From: an uncultured Alteromonadaceae bacterium
GTDB lineage: Bacteria; Pseudomonadota; Gammaproteobacteria; Enterobacterales; Alteromonadaceae
Direction of reading: 5' to 3'
NCBI GenBank assembly: GCA_947501935.1
Contig: CANMXU010000002.1
Coordinates: 248,001-312,000 of the forward strand
Length of the DNA stretch: 64,000 bases
Shown here piece after piece: positions 7,762 to 17,056 of this stretch. Position numbers and translations under genes: made by a program. Positions within the stretch are counted from its first letter, which is position 1; the number at the start of each line of letters is the position of its first letter. The notes beneath the pieces are model-generated. The model was not told the origin of the DNA. It did not search any database and saw only the letters and a list, made by a program, of their open reading frames with translations.

Positions 7762-10512
7762 CTAATGTGCTTGTTGCCAGTTATCACCAATACCAGCTTC
7801 GGCAATTAATGGCACTTTTAAGGTAACGGCATTATTCATTATCTCGACTAGCTTGGCAGTAGTTGCTTCTACTATATCTTGATGAATTTCAAAGATAAGT
7901 TCATCGTGAACCTGCATAGTCATTTTGATACGAGGATCATTTTGTTGTTCAATCCATTCATCAACCGCTAACATCGCTTTCTTAATAATATCAGCGGCCG
8001 TGCCTTGCATTGGCGCATTAATTGCCGCACGTTCCGCTGCTTTTTTACGCATCCCATTTTTAGATTTTATTTCAGGTAAATACAAGCGGCGACCATATAA
8101 CGTTTCAACATAGCCTTGCTCTGTCGCTTGTTCGCGCGTTTCTTCCATATAGGTTAGAACACCAGGGTAACGTTCAAAATATTTGTTCATATACTCTTGT
8201 GCTTGCGCTCGGCCAATACCGAGTTGCTTAGACAGACCAAAGGCCGACATGCCATAAATTAAACCAAAGTTAATCGCTTTAGCACTACGGCGTTGATCGG
8301 TAGTAACCTCAGCTAGTGGCACGGAAAATATTTCTGCTGCTGTCGCTTGATGAATATCGCGATCTTCAGAAAACGCGGTAACTAAACCAACATCATCAGA
8401 TAAGTGTGCCATAATTCGCAGCTCTATTTGAGAGTAATCAATAGCGACAATTTTATGATCTTTTGGCGCAATAAAAGCCTGACGTATTTTTCGGCCTTCT
8501 TCGCTACGAATAGGAATGTTCTGTAAGTTTGGCTCAGTTGACGATAAACGCCCCGTTGCTGTTATCGCTTGGTGATAAGAGGTATGCACACGGCCAGTAT
8601 CGCCATGCACCATTAGCGGCAACTTGTCGGTATAAGTTGATTTAAGTTTACTTAAGCCCCTATTTTCTAAAATGACTTTTGGTAGTGGGTAATCAAGCGC
8701 CAGCTCTTGCAATACTTCTTCTGCGGTTGAAGGTGCACCTTTTGGCGTTTTTTTGATGACCGGAATTTTTAGCTCTTCAAATAATATTTTTTGCAGCTGT
8801 TTTGGCGAGCCTAAGTTAAAACTTTGTCCGGCGAGATTATGGGCTTCAATTTCTAATTCATCTAATCGCGCGCCAATAGTATGACTTTGCTGATCAAGTA
8901 AATCACAATCGATTAATACCCCATGTTGTTCCATGCGAGTAAGCACGGCTAATAAGGGCATTTCAATGTCATTAAATACAGACAGTTGACCTGACAACTT
9001 TCTTAGTTTTGGAAAAATAGCCTGATGTAATCTAAAAGTAATATCAGCATCTTCAGCGGCATAGTGGCCTGCTTTTTCCAAATCAATTTGGTTAAAAGTA
9101 AGCTGCTTGGCCCCTTTACCAGCAATATCTTCAAAGTGCACCGTTTTATAAGCTAAGTATTTATCCGCTAAGGCATCCATATTATGACGGGTGGCGACAC
9201 TATTTAAACAATAAGACTCCAACATGGTGTCAAAGCTAATGCCCTTTAATTCAATACTGTAGTTAGCTAGTACATTAGCATCGTATTTAAGGTTTTGGCC
9301 TACTTTATGATGTTCTTCGCTCTCGAGTAATGGTTTTAACTGGCTAAGTACCCAATCACGGTCTAATTGTTCTGGCGCACCCGCGTAATCATGAGCAACA
9401 GGCACATAAGCGGCTTTACCTTCTTCAGTACAAAAAGAAAGGCCAACTAATTCAGCTTTTTTATAATCAAGGCTGGTGGTTTCAGTATCAAATGCAAAGT
9501 ACGGTGCCGTTTTTAGCTTTTCAAGCCATTGCTCAAAAGTCGCTTTATCTAATATGGTTTGATATTCACTGGTAATATCGTTGGCAATAACGGCTTCTTC
9601 ATCACTACTTTCAATATTAGCTGCTGGTGCTTTATTCGCTTTATCGCCGCCATTTAAATCAGCTAATAATCTTTTTAATTCATAAGTTTCATAGAGTTCT
9701 TTTAGCTTTTCAATATCAGCAGCTTTTGGCTGTAAATCACTGGCATGTTGCTCAAGTTCTACGTCTAATTTAATGGTGGCCAGTTCATAAGAAAGCGGTA
9801 GTTGTTCAAGCGCTGAACGAAGGTTTTCTCCAATTTTACCTTTTACTTTGTCTGCATTGGCGATTACTTCAGTTAATGAGCCATGCTCCAAGAGCCACTT
9901 AACTGCAGTTTTAGGGCCACATTTTTCTACGCCTGGAATATTATCGACCTTATCGCCCATTAAGGCTAAATAATCGATAATTTGATCCGCGCGTACACCA
10001 AATTTTTCCACCACACCAGCTTCGTCTAATTCAACATTGGTCATGGTATTAATTAAGCGTACATGTTTATTCACCAGCTGAGCCATATCTTTATCGCCGG
10101 TAGAAATCACAGTTTCTATGCCGCTTTCGCTGGCTTGTTGAGCCAAGGTACCAATAACATCATCGGCCTCAACACCGTCAATAACTAATAAGGGGATACC
10201 CATAGCTTCAATGATTTGATGAATCGGGGCAATTTGGCTACGTAAATCGTCAGGCATTGGCGGACGATTGGCTTTATATTCAGGGTATAAATCGTTACGA
10301 AAGGTTTTGCCTTTGGCATCAAAAATCGCAATAACATTACCGTTTGGGTAATCTTTTTTTAGACTTCTGAACATATTTAATACACCGGTAATTGCCCCCG
10401 TAGGTTGACCTGAAGCGGTCGACAATGCTTGTAAATAAGGTACATGATATGCGCGGAATAAATATGAAGAGCCATCGACTAAAATTAGTGGCGATAAAGC
10501 AGAAGTTGTCAT
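7762..10512 (-). CDS. polA: DNA polymerase I
   Basis: 916 aa (E. coli 928). Residues 1-about 290 are the 5'-3' exonuclease (LILVDGSSYLFRAYH; GVEADDVIGTLA; LMGDKVDNIPGV). The 3'-5' exonuclease domain starts near residue 325 and keeps its metal ligands (FAFDTETTSLD; HYAAEDADITFRLH). The polymerase domain has motif A (DYSQIELRIMAHLS), motif B (RRSAKAINFGLIYGMSAFG) and motif C (QVHDELIFEI). It fills gaps and removes RNA primers in replication and repair. All three activities look intact. It is transcribed alone, with its own terminator. Two DnaA-box-like 9-mers lie upstream. Confidence 0.98.
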   Translation of the reverse strand: MTTSALSPLILVDGSSYLFRAYHVPYLQALSTASGQPTGAITGVLNMFRSLKKDYPNGNVIAIFDAKGKTFRNDLYPEYKANRPPMPDDLRSQIAPIHQIIEAMGIPLLVIDGVEADDVIGTLAQQASESGIETVISTGDKDMAQLVNKHVRLINTMTNVELDEAGVVEKFGVRADQIIDYLALMGDKVDNIPGVEKCGPKTAVKWLLEHGSLTEVIANADKVKGKIGENLRSALEQLPLSYELATIKLDVELEQHASDLQPKAADIEKLKELYETYELKRLLADLNGGDKANKAPAANIESSDEEAVIANDITSEYQTILDKATFEQWLEKLKTAPYFAFDTETTSLDYKKAELVGLSFCTEEGKAAYVPVAHDYAGAPEQLDRDWVLSQLKPLLESEEHHKVGQNLKYDANVLANYSIELKGISFDTMLESYCLNSVATRHNMDALADKYLAYKTVHFEDIAGKGAKQLTFNQIDLEKAGHYAAEDADITFRLHQAIFPKLRKLSGQLSVFNDIEMPLLAVLTRMEQHGVLIDCDLLDQQSHTIGARLDELEIEAHNLAGQSFNLGSPKQLQKILFEELKIPVIKKTPKGAPSTAEEVLQELALDYPLPKVILENRGLSKLKSTYTDKLPLMVHGDTGRVHTSYHQAITATGRLSSTEPNLQNIPIRSEEGRKIRQAFIAPKDHKIVAIDYSQIELRIMAHLSDDVGLVTAFSEDRDIHQATAAEIFSVPLAEVTTDQRRSAKAINFGLIYGMSAFGLSKQLGIGRAQAQEYMNKYFERYPGVLTYMEETREQATEQGYVETLYGRRLYLPEIKSKNGMRKKAAERAAINAPMQGTAADIIKKAMLAVDEWIEQQNDPRIKMTMQVHDELIFEIHQDIVEATTAKLVEIMNNAVTLKVPLIAEAGIGDNWQQAH

Positions 10513-11030
10513 GGTGATTATATAGCTGAGAGTAAAGTGTGGCTAAGCATGCCACATTCAAGACAATGTCTCTACTTTCTAAGATCTAAATGCAAATTAT
10601 TTCACGTCTCTTCTGTGGATAAGTATGTTGACAAGCACAGGTAAAAACCATAATGATTTTAAAATCAAAATAGCAAAGGTGATTTAAGTTACTGATTTAT
10701 ATTGTAAAGGGTAAGATAAAAGTCCTTTTAATACACAATCTTCTTATTTTTATTTTTGTGGATAATTATATTATCTATGCAATTATCAAGTTGGTCGTTT
10801 TTTGTTCTTCTTAATAATTGCGAGCTAAAGATTACCAGAATTTGGCTCCATTACCAGACAATTGTTAAATTATTTTTACAGAAATATGACCTATAGAAAT
10901 AACAAAAAAACATAAGCAAGAGGTAGCAATGGCTAGCGCTATTACGCACCATTTTAGCGCATTATTAATGTGATAAAAAACACAGAAATTAACTCAATAA
11001 CGCCTGACTACTTTTTGCAAAAAGAGCAAT
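10513..11030. other. Upstream region of polA with two DnaA-box 9-mers
   Basis: No gene in about 520 bases. TGTGGATAA, the reverse complement of the consensus DnaA box TTATCCACA, occurs at 10614-10622 and again at 10757-10765. A self-complementary CTTTTTGCAAAAAG lies near 11011. The rest is AT-rich and must include the polA promoter; I did not find a clear -35/-10 pair. Confidence 0.5.
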
Positions 11031-11069
11031 AAAAAACGCTTAGCCCACTATCAGTGAAATAAGCGTTTT
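11031..11069 (-). terminator. Terminator of pgi
   Basis: Minus-strand stem AAAACGCTTA/TAAGCGTTTT with an inner CACT/AGTG pairing, followed by a run of six T. It lies 30 bases after the pgi stop. Confidence 0.85.
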
Positions 11070-11098
11070 ACTTGCTCAATTTTTATAACAAAAAGTGA

Positions 11099-12748
11099 TT
11101 AGCGATTTGCGCGAGAAGCTTTATAAAAATTCATTAAACCTGTGGTTGAGCTATCATGTGCACGAATACTTTCTTCAGACTCTAATTCGGCTTGAATTTC
11201 ATTGGCTAAGCCCTTGCCAAGTTCAACACCCCATTGGTCAAATGAACATATTTGCAAAATAATCCCTTGAACAAATATTTTATGCTCGTATAAGGCAATT
11301 AAGCTGCCAATTGATTTTGGCGAAATACGAGTCATCAAAATAGTATTGGTTGGACGATTACCTTTATGTACTTTATGCGGAGCAACTTTGTCGATGTAGC
11401 CTTGGCTACGGCCTTTTACTTTCAGATCAACACGTACTTGCTCTTCGTTAACACCTGACATTAATGCTTGGGTTTGTGCAAAGAAGTTCGCCATTAAGGT
11501 TTCATGATGCCCTTGTACTGGTGTAACGCTTTCAACAGAGCCAATAAAGTCGGCAGGAACCACGTTATTACTTTGATGCAAATATTGATAAAAAGCATGC
11601 TGACCATTAATACCCAGTTCCCCCCAAATAGAAGGTACTGTTGGGTAGTCAATTTCTTCACCGTCCCAGCTTACAGATTTACCATTACTTTCCATTTCAG
11701 CTTGCTGTAAATAAGCTGATAACATATGCAACGATTGATCATAAGGTAAAATAGCCTGCGACTGAGAACCCAAGAAAGTACAGTTCCATAAGCTTAATAA
11801 TGCCAAAATAACTGGGGCGTTATTTTCTAATTCTGTTTCGCAAAAGTGCTGATCAACTTCATGAGCACCTTCGAGTAATTCGATGAATTTTTCAAAACCT
11901 AGATCTAAGGCAATCGGCAAACCTATGGCTGACCATAATGAGAATCGGCCGCCAACCCAGTCCCACATATCAAAAATATTTTCTTCGTCAATACCAAATT
12001 CCATGGCATTTTCTTTGTTAGCTGTAACGGCGACAAAATGCTTAGCCACTGATTTTTGATCAAATGATGATGACGTTAACCACTTAACCGCAGTTTTGGC
12101 ATTCGTCATGGTTTCGGCAGTGGTAAAGGTTTTACTGGAAACAATAAATAAAACTTTTTCTGGATTTAGCGGACGTAAAACATTGGCAATTTGCGTACCA
12201 TCAACATTAGAAACATAATGCACGTTAATGCTGTCGTCGCTATACGGTTTTAACGCTTCAGTAACCGTTTGTGGGCCTAAATTTGAACCACCTACACCAA
12301 TATTAACAATATCGGTAATGCGTTTACCTGAATAGCCTTTCCACTTACCTTGGCGAACTTGCTCGGTAAAAGCTTTCATTTTACTTAATGCCGCTTCTAC
12401 GCAGTCAGTAACATTTTCACCTTCTAAAAATATTGGTGCTTTTTTACGATTACGCAGCGCCGTATGTAATACCGCACGATCTTCGGTACGATTAATACGT
12501 TCGCCTTCAAACATTTTACTACGCCAGCTTTCTACGTCGCACTCTTTTGCTAGTGCAACTAACTTACTCATGGTGTCGGCTGTTACTAGATTCTTTGAAT
12601 AATCGAGTAGCATTGCCGGTAATTGCACAGAGAATTTATCAAATCGTTCGGCATCTTCAGCAAATAAGTTATTCATGTGCTGATTTTTCATCTCTTTAGC
12701 ATGCGCTTGTAATGCTTGCCAAGTTGGCAGAGAAACTCTTGATGTCAT
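11099..12748 (-). CDS. pgi: Glucose-6-phosphate isomerase
   Basis: 549 aa from the ATG at 12748, which has AAGGAA just upstream; the frame runs further but adds 25 residues with no ribosome site. The length equals the E. coli enzyme. Family blocks seen: VNIGVGGSNLGP (phosphate binding), SKTFTTAETM, DWVGGRFSLWSAIGLP (PGI signature) and GINGQHAFYQYLHQ. It interconverts glucose-6-P and fructose-6-P in the cytosol. It lies about 95 bases after the FucP-type permease gene on the same strand, so it may be read with the sugar genes; it can equally be the housekeeping copy. Confidence 0.97.
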   Translation of the reverse strand: MTSRVSLPTWQALQAHAKEMKNQHMNNLFAEDAERFDKFSVQLPAMLLDYSKNLVTADTMSKLVALAKECDVESWRSKMFEGERINRTEDRAVLHTALRNRKKAPIFLEGENVTDCVEAALSKMKAFTEQVRQGKWKGYSGKRITDIVNIGVGGSNLGPQTVTEALKPYSDDSINVHYVSNVDGTQIANVLRPLNPEKVLFIVSSKTFTTAETMTNAKTAVKWLTSSSFDQKSVAKHFVAVTANKENAMEFGIDEENIFDMWDWVGGRFSLWSAIGLPIALDLGFEKFIELLEGAHEVDQHFCETELENNAPVILALLSLWNCTFLGSQSQAILPYDQSLHMLSAYLQQAEMESNGKSVSWDGEEIDYPTVPSIWGELGINGQHAFYQYLHQSNNVVPADFIGSVESVTPVQGHHETLMANFFAQTQALMSGVNEEQVRVDLKVKGRSQGYIDKVAPHKVHKGNRPTNTILMTRISPKSIGSLIALYEHKIFVQGIILQICSFDQWGVELGKGLANEIQAELESEESIRAHDSSTTGLMNFYKASRANR

Positions 12749-12843
12749 TTTTTTTCCTTTAAAACCAAAGATAGTGGTAAGTAATATGTACCTAGCTTTA
12801 ACTATATAGTTAAAGCTAAGCACACACTAATAACTATTGCATC

Positions 12844-14166
12844 TTACCAATTACGAATTTTGTGACCTTTCAATGCGTAGAAGGCAATAAATAAGTAACA
12901 CGGGAACATAACTAGATATGAACTTTGTGAATTCCCCGTTGCCTCTGTTAAAGCACCATAAGCAAATGGTAATAATGCACCACCTGATATACCCATAATT
13001 AATAGTGCTGAGCCCGTTTCAATGTGTTTACCTAAGCCATTTAATGCCATTGGCCAAATAGCAGGCCAAACTAGCGCATTAGCAAAACCTAATACTGCAA
13101 CAAATAAAACCACATCAGGTAAGTAACTAGTTTCTTGCCAAAAAACGATCGTCGGCCATATTGATGCGCTATCAGTTGGGGTGATCATAATTAAGGCAGT
13201 TAATACTAAACCCAGTATAGCCGAAACTAACAAGGCCTTTTCTTGGGTAATAAAGCGTGGAATAGTGATCATGCCAATAATATAGGCAAGTACCATAAAG
13301 CCCATGGTATACGAGGTTAATTCACCAAAGTTTTCTACACCTAACTCTTGACCGAATAAACCAATAGTATCGCCGGCAATAACTTCAGCACCAACATATA
13401 AGAACAATGCAACCACACCTAAAATTAACTGTGGGTAAGCTAAAATTGATGCGTTTTCTTTACCGTCAGTTTGCGCTTCTTCAGCTGCAGTATTGATAGC
13501 CGGTAATGGTGAAAATTTAATGAATATAGCTAAAACTACTAAGGTTGCAGCCATAATCATATAAGGTGAAGTTAATCGCTGTGCTAGCTCATTAAGCTGT
13601 AATGCACGTTCAGCTTCGGCAAGTAACGCCAATTTAGCTTCATCAAACTGCCCCATGTCCGATAAAATATAAGCAGTAAAGATGATAGGAGCTACAACAC
13701 CTGCGCCTTTATTTAATAGGCCCATAATACTAATGCGAACTGCAGCTGTTTCTTTTGGTCCACATAAAACCACATAAGGGTTGGCAGCAGTTTGTAAAAT
13801 AGTTAAGCCGGTACCCAGCATAAACAAACCAAATAAGAAAATGCTATAGGTACGTTCATTCGCCGCAGGAATAAAAATTAAAGAACCTACCGCCATTACT
13901 AACAAGCCTAACATCATGCCATTTTTATAGCCGGTACGCTTTAAAACATAAGCCATAGGCAACGCCATCACGGTATAAGCAATATAAAAAGCCATGGTCA
14001 CCATATAGGCTTCCATATGATTCAATTCACAGGCTATTTTTAAGAAGGGTATTAATGAGCCATTTAGCCATGTGACAAAGCCAAAGACAAAAAACAAAGA
14101 ACCTATAATAAACATCGGCATTAAGCTACTTTGTCGCTTAGTTGTTGCTGGGAGTATCGCTTCCAT
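12844..14166 (-). CDS. FucP-family sugar MFS permease (amino-sugar or hexose type)
   Basis: 440 aa, about 12 membrane segments, with family blocks of the FucP/GluP group: FGFVTWLNGSLIPFLK near residue 28, LFMLGTGLTILQTAANPYV near residue 115, and FANALVWPAIWPMALNGLGK near residue 360. Such proteins are proton- or sodium-coupled symporters in the inner membrane. In Shewanella and relatives members of this family (NagP, AgaP) serve N-acetyl-amino-sugar uptake. Here repeats of the AgaR-like operator lie before it, and agaR, agaS and nagA are nearby. N-acetylgalactosamine uptake is thus the best guess, not proven; glucose or galactose are alternatives. Confidence 0.88.
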   Translation of the reverse strand: MEAILPATTKRQSSLMPMFIIGSLFFVFGFVTWLNGSLIPFLKIACELNHMEAYMVTMAFYIAYTVMALPMAYVLKRTGYKNGMMLGLLVMAVGSLIFIPAANERTYSIFLFGLFMLGTGLTILQTAANPYVVLCGPKETAAVRISIMGLLNKGAGVVAPIIFTAYILSDMGQFDEAKLALLAEAERALQLNELAQRLTSPYMIMAATLVVLAIFIKFSPLPAINTAAEEAQTDGKENASILAYPQLILGVVALFLYVGAEVIAGDTIGLFGQELGVENFGELTSYTMGFMVLAYIIGMITIPRFITQEKALLVSAILGLVLTALIMITPTDSASIWPTIVFWQETSYLPDVVLFVAVLGFANALVWPAIWPMALNGLGKHIETGSALLIMGISGGALLPFAYGALTEATGNSQSSYLVMFPCYLFIAFYALKGHKIRNW

Positions 14167-14220
14167 AATTCTACCTGATCAAATAAATGTTAATTCATTG
14201 TGCCACAGATAAAACACCAT

Positions 14221-14250
14221 TGAAAGCCTTCGAAAGCTCAAAATCTTTCA
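14221..14250. promoter_or_regulatory. AgaR-like operator before the sugar permease
   Basis: TGAAAG at 14221 and CGAAAG at 14231 are spaced 10 bp (CTTTCG/CTTTCA on the gene strand), with a further CTTTCA at 14245 in the other orientation. The same CTTTCA repeat unit with 10-bp spacing occurs upstream of agaR, the GH16 gene and kbaZ. Confidence 0.5.
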
Positions 14251-14380
14251 CGGTAGGTTTTGCATAAAATGATAACGCCAAAAAATTATTGTACATAACC
14301 ACAATAACAACGAGTTACACTCTGTGAGTTTTACAAAAATAAGGCTGAACAGAGAAGTAATACGCAAAGGAGAGAATGAA

Positions 14381-14437
14381 ATGAAAGCAGATTTACCTCA
14401 ATTTATAACCATAAATAAAGGTAAATCCATTAAATGA
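14381..14437 (+). CDS. Possible 18-aa small ORF
   Basis: ATG at 14381 follows a strong ribosome site (AAAGGAG, spacing about 8) and gives MKADLPQFITINKGKSIK, then TGA. It is on the opposite strand to its neighbours, between the permease and the metallophosphoesterase genes. No promoter or terminator is evident. It may be chance. Confidence 0.2.
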   Translation: MKADLPQFITINKGKSIK

Positions 14438-14454
14438 AGAGCTAAATGTAAAGG

Positions 14455-15390
14455 TTAGTTGTCAAATGTTGCGGCTTTACCTTGTGGTAAAGTCATACTT
14501 TTTTGACGACCTTGACCGAGAATTTCAATGCGATCAGGGTAAAAGTTAGCAATACCAAAAGCATTGGTTTTATTATTTACCATAGCTTTAAAAGTTAGAT
14601 AATGAATACCATTTTTAAAGCCGTAATTACCGGTATGGTTATGACCATTAAACCAAGCAAAAACCCCTGAATATTGCTCTAACAATTGAATAATTTGATG
14701 ATCATTCCATAAGTTATGCGCATTTTGAGGGAATATTGGGAAGTGTGAAAATAATACTACCTGCTGCCCTTGTGCTTTAGAATCTTCAAGCACGCCTTTT
14801 AACCACGTTAGCTGCTTACTGCCCAATGCGCCATTGTAGGTATGTAGTTCTTTCTGCTGAGGCAAGGTTTTTTGGAAGTTAGCAAAGGCTTGTTCAGAAG
14901 CTTTATGTAGCTCACTGCTTTTAGGGTAGGCATATAAACTTAAATCATTACCATCAATAATAACAAAGCGCCATTTTCCTTGTGAAAAGTCATGATAACG
15001 TGCCGGCATGCCTAATAAATCAGGAACACTGTCTTTTAAATGTTCTTCAACACTAAAGTCATGATTACCTAATACATGATGACCTGGCGCCGCCAAAGTA
15101 TTCCAAATGGGTAACAGCTTTTGATAGTTGGCGTAATCTTTATCAATGAAATCACCTAAATGAACTGTCCAATCGACCGACTGACCATTAATGCTATCTA
15201 CAGCTTGCTGTAATTTTCCATCAGATAAGGCATATTGGCGTGCTTTTCTTGGTTCACGATCATCATATTGGCAATCAGCAATAACACCGATAGAAACGTC
15301 AGGCTCTGATTGAGCTTGAGGAGATAATTGACTACAGCCAGCTAAAAAAAAACTACCAGCAAAAACTACATAATTTAAGTATGATTTCAT
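14455..15390 (-). CDS. Metallophosphoesterase lipoprotein
   Basis: 311 aa from the ATG at 15390, which gives a lipoprotein signal (YVVFAGSFFLAGC). All calcineurin-type phosphoesterase motifs are visible: GVIADCQYDD (metal ligand Asp), HLGDFID, GNHDFS, FSHFPIF and FNGHNHTGNYG. The opening GVIADxQY and overall layout recall the ADP-ribose/CDP-alcohol diphosphatase (ADPRM) branch. It likely hydrolyses a phosphate or pyrophosphate ester in the periplasm. It lies between agaR and the sugar permease on the same strand, so a role in freeing phosphate or nucleotide-linked sugars is possible but unproven. Confidence 0.85.
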   Translation of the reverse strand: MKSYLNYVVFAGSFFLAGCSQLSPQAQSEPDVSIGVIADCQYDDREPRKARQYALSDGKLQQAVDSINGQSVDWTVHLGDFIDKDYANYQKLLPIWNTLAAPGHHVLGNHDFSVEEHLKDSVPDLLGMPARYHDFSQGKWRFVIIDGNDLSLYAYPKSSELHKASEQAFANFQKTLPQQKELHTYNGALGSKQLTWLKGVLEDSKAQGQQVVLFSHFPIFPQNAHNLWNDHQIIQLLEQYSGVFAWFNGHNHTGNYGFKNGIHYLTFKAMVNNKTNAFGIANFYPDRIEILGQGRQKSMTLPQGKAATFDN

Positions 15391-15420
15391 AATGAATGAC
15401 TTTTTTGTTGTTATTATAGG

Positions 15421-15446
15421 TAGAGCCCTATATTCATAGGGCTCTA
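15421..15446 (-). terminator. Hairpin between agaR and the phosphoesterase gene
   Basis: Perfect 11-bp stem TAGAGCCCTAT/ATAGGGCTCTA with a 4-base loop ATTC, 41 bases after the agaR-like stop. There is no real T-run on either strand, so termination may be partial; it can lower downstream expression or protect the mRNA end. Confidence 0.55.
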
Positions 15447-15487
15447 ACATTGATATTTAGAAATTTTCAGTGATGATAAAGCAGGGA

Positions 15488-16267
15488 TTAATCGTCAGGG
15501 TGTGGAACAATAATCAGATTAATACGCTTTTCAGCCAAATAATCTTTATAAGATTGTGGAATACGACTGTCGGTTAATAAGGTATCAATACCATCTAACG
15601 AGCTAATAATGTGAAAGCCATTACGGTTAAATTTAGATGAATCAGTTACCGCAATCACTTCTTTAGAAATACCACACATTAAACGGTTCAAATTAGCTTC
15701 AGGTTCAAAGTGAGTTGTTAAACCAGCTTTTTCATCAATGCCATCAACACCTAAAAACACCTTGTCAAAACGTAAATTTGACAAGCTTGCTTCCGCTTGA
15801 CGGCCGTAAAAAGATAACGACTTCTTACGTAATGTACCGCCGGTGATCAATACTTCAGTATTCTCACTTGCTGATAATTCTGACGCAATGTTTAAACCAT
15901 TCGTCATCACTACTAAACCACTATGACTATGTAGTTGTTTAGCAATTTCTTCAGTGGTGGTACCTGAATCGAGAATCAGTGAATCGCCATCATTTATTAA
16001 ACTAGCTGCCATAGCACCTAAGCGCTGTTTTACAGAATAGTGTTCACAATGCTTCTCTTTAACCGATAATTCTTTAGCAATTCTACTGTTCATTACCGCG
16101 CCACCGCGAGAACGAACAACCAGTCCTTTTTTGTCTAAACTATTTAAGTCATTACGGATAGTTACCGTTGATACTAAAAATTTCGCTGCAAGTTCAGCAA
16201 CGTCAACCTTCCCTATCTCATTGGTTTGGTCAACAATAGCGTGTCTTCTTTCTATAGTTGTTAGCAT
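15488..16267 (-). CDS. agaR: DeoR-family transcriptional repressor (AgaR-like)
   Basis: 259 aa. The N-terminal winged helix is at residues 1-60 (ERRHAIVDQTNEIGKVDVAE, LAAKFLVSTVTIRNDLNSLD), and the DeoR sensor domain follows (SLILDSGTTTEEIAKQL near residue 100; FLGVDGID near 170; VIAVTDSSKF near 205). DeoR regulators bind phosphosugars; E. coli AgaR controls the N-acetylgalactosamine genes. Position next to kinase, agaS and nagA genes supports that role. Its own upstream region carries CTTTCA repeats with 10-bp spacing, so it is probably autoregulated. The name AgaR is from context and family; GlcNAc control is the main alternative. Confidence 0.8.
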   Translation of the reverse strand: MLTTIERRHAIVDQTNEIGKVDVAELAAKFLVSTVTIRNDLNSLDKKGLVVRSRGGAVMNSRIAKELSVKEKHCEHYSVKQRLGAMAASLINDGDSLILDSGTTTEEIAKQLHSHSGLVVMTNGLNIASELSASENTEVLITGGTLRKKSLSFYGRQAEASLSNLRFDKVFLGVDGIDEKAGLTTHFEPEANLNRLMCGISKEVIAVTDSSKFNRNGFHIISSLDGIDTLLTDSRIPQSYKDYLAEKRINLIIVPHPDD

Positions 16268-16314
16268 GATTCTTCATTCAATAACGAGCCCAGAATGTCA
16301 TCCTACCAAGCTAT

Positions 16315-16335
16315 CTTCACTTTCACAATGTTTCA
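16315..16335. promoter_or_regulatory. AgaR-like operator before agaR
   Basis: CTTTCA at 16320 and GTTTCA at 16330 are spaced 10 bp, preceded by CTTCAC at 16315. It lies about 50-70 bases before the agaR start. Confidence 0.5.
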
Positions 16336-16500
16336 AACAAACATTCTTTAGATTTTCGTTCTAGCCATTAACAAGCCTAGCATTGCAGCCCATGGTAAAT
16401 TTAAGCTACACAAGATTTTAACAATTTGCTGCTAAAGCATGTAATAACACGCCCAATTGTAACAACTCCTTTAATTGAATTTAAAATTAAATATTTTATT

Positions 16501-16538
16501 TGAAGTTTTTTGAAAGTAACTATTGAAAGTTAGTGAAG
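16501..16538. promoter_or_regulatory. Double AgaR-like operator in the agaR-GH16 gap
   Basis: TGAAG 16501 and TGAAAG 16511 (10 bp apart), then TGAAAG 16524 and TGAAG 16534 (10 bp apart). This is the densest set of the repeat in the window. It lies 18 bases before the small ORF at 16556. A TAAAAT at 16482 could be a -10, but a good -35 is missing. Confidence 0.45.
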
Positions 16539-16555
16539 ATAGAGTTAAGGTAAAT

Positions 16556-16618
16556 ATGAAGATTAAAGATTTAACGGTTTACTATGTCGAGTTAGTTCCA
16601 GGCTTAGCAGGCATTTAG
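16556..16618 (+). CDS. Small ORF, 20 aa, between an AgaR-like operator and a terminator
   Basis: ATG at 16556 with TTAAGG about 7 bases upstream encodes MKIKDLTVYYVELVPGLAGI, stop TAG. A strong plus-strand terminator follows 70 bases later, and AgaR-like repeats lie just upstream. A plus-strand transcript is thus plausible although both neighbours are on the minus strand. The peptide resembles the first residues of enolase-superfamily sugar-acid dehydratases (MKI..xxYxVxL), so it could be a remnant. A leader peptide or small protein is the other option. Confidence 0.35.
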   Translation: MKIKDLTVYYVELVPGLAGI

Positions 16619-16686
16619 ATCATTTGCTTCATGTTATACCTCCCTTATAACTTCTTTAGTTCGATTTCGAGCTAGTTTGAGTTTAC

Positions 16687-16722
16687 TATCGAGCACTTGT
16701 GCGGTGCTCGATACTTTTTTTC
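16687..16722 (+). terminator. Strong plus-strand terminator in the agaR-GH16 gap
   Basis: Perfect 10-bp stem TATCGAGCAC/GTGCTCGATA, loop of 7, then C and eight T. It implies a plus-strand transcript from upstream, where only the 20-codon ORF is seen. Confidence 0.8.
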
Positions 16723-17056
16723 TCCTTATTAACTACATATCACTAATTCCATTAAATAAAATCACATAAAGATTTTCTACTTAATACTAATTTGTATACT
16801 TAATGCGTTATGCATAATTTGTGATTCATTTAATGCATTAAGCATTTCTGCTGCTTATCAAAGGAAATAGCCCTAACATTAATAAATTGAAGGAGTGTGG
16901 TTATTACTAAGCTGATGGGGTGTAATTTGCTGATGGGTAGGTTTTATTAGCAAAAGCAGGCCAATCCATTGACCTGTCTATTTTATTGAAAAGTAATTTA
17001 GCTATTCATCACCCTAAATAAAGCAGGTGATGAATATTCAGTTGATATAATTAAAA
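16723..17056. other. Non-coding stretch after the GH16 gene
   Basis: About 330 bases without a gene. It contains an 11-bp inverted repeat, TATTCATCACC (17003-17013) with GGTGATGAATA (17026-17036), just after the GH16 stop; this is probably its terminator on the minus strand though the T-run is poor. I see nothing else I can support. Confidence 0.5.

Noticed and set aside
16619-16680. Second small ORF (14 codons, MLYLPYNFF...)
   Set aside because: No ribosome site and very short; likely chance before the terminator.
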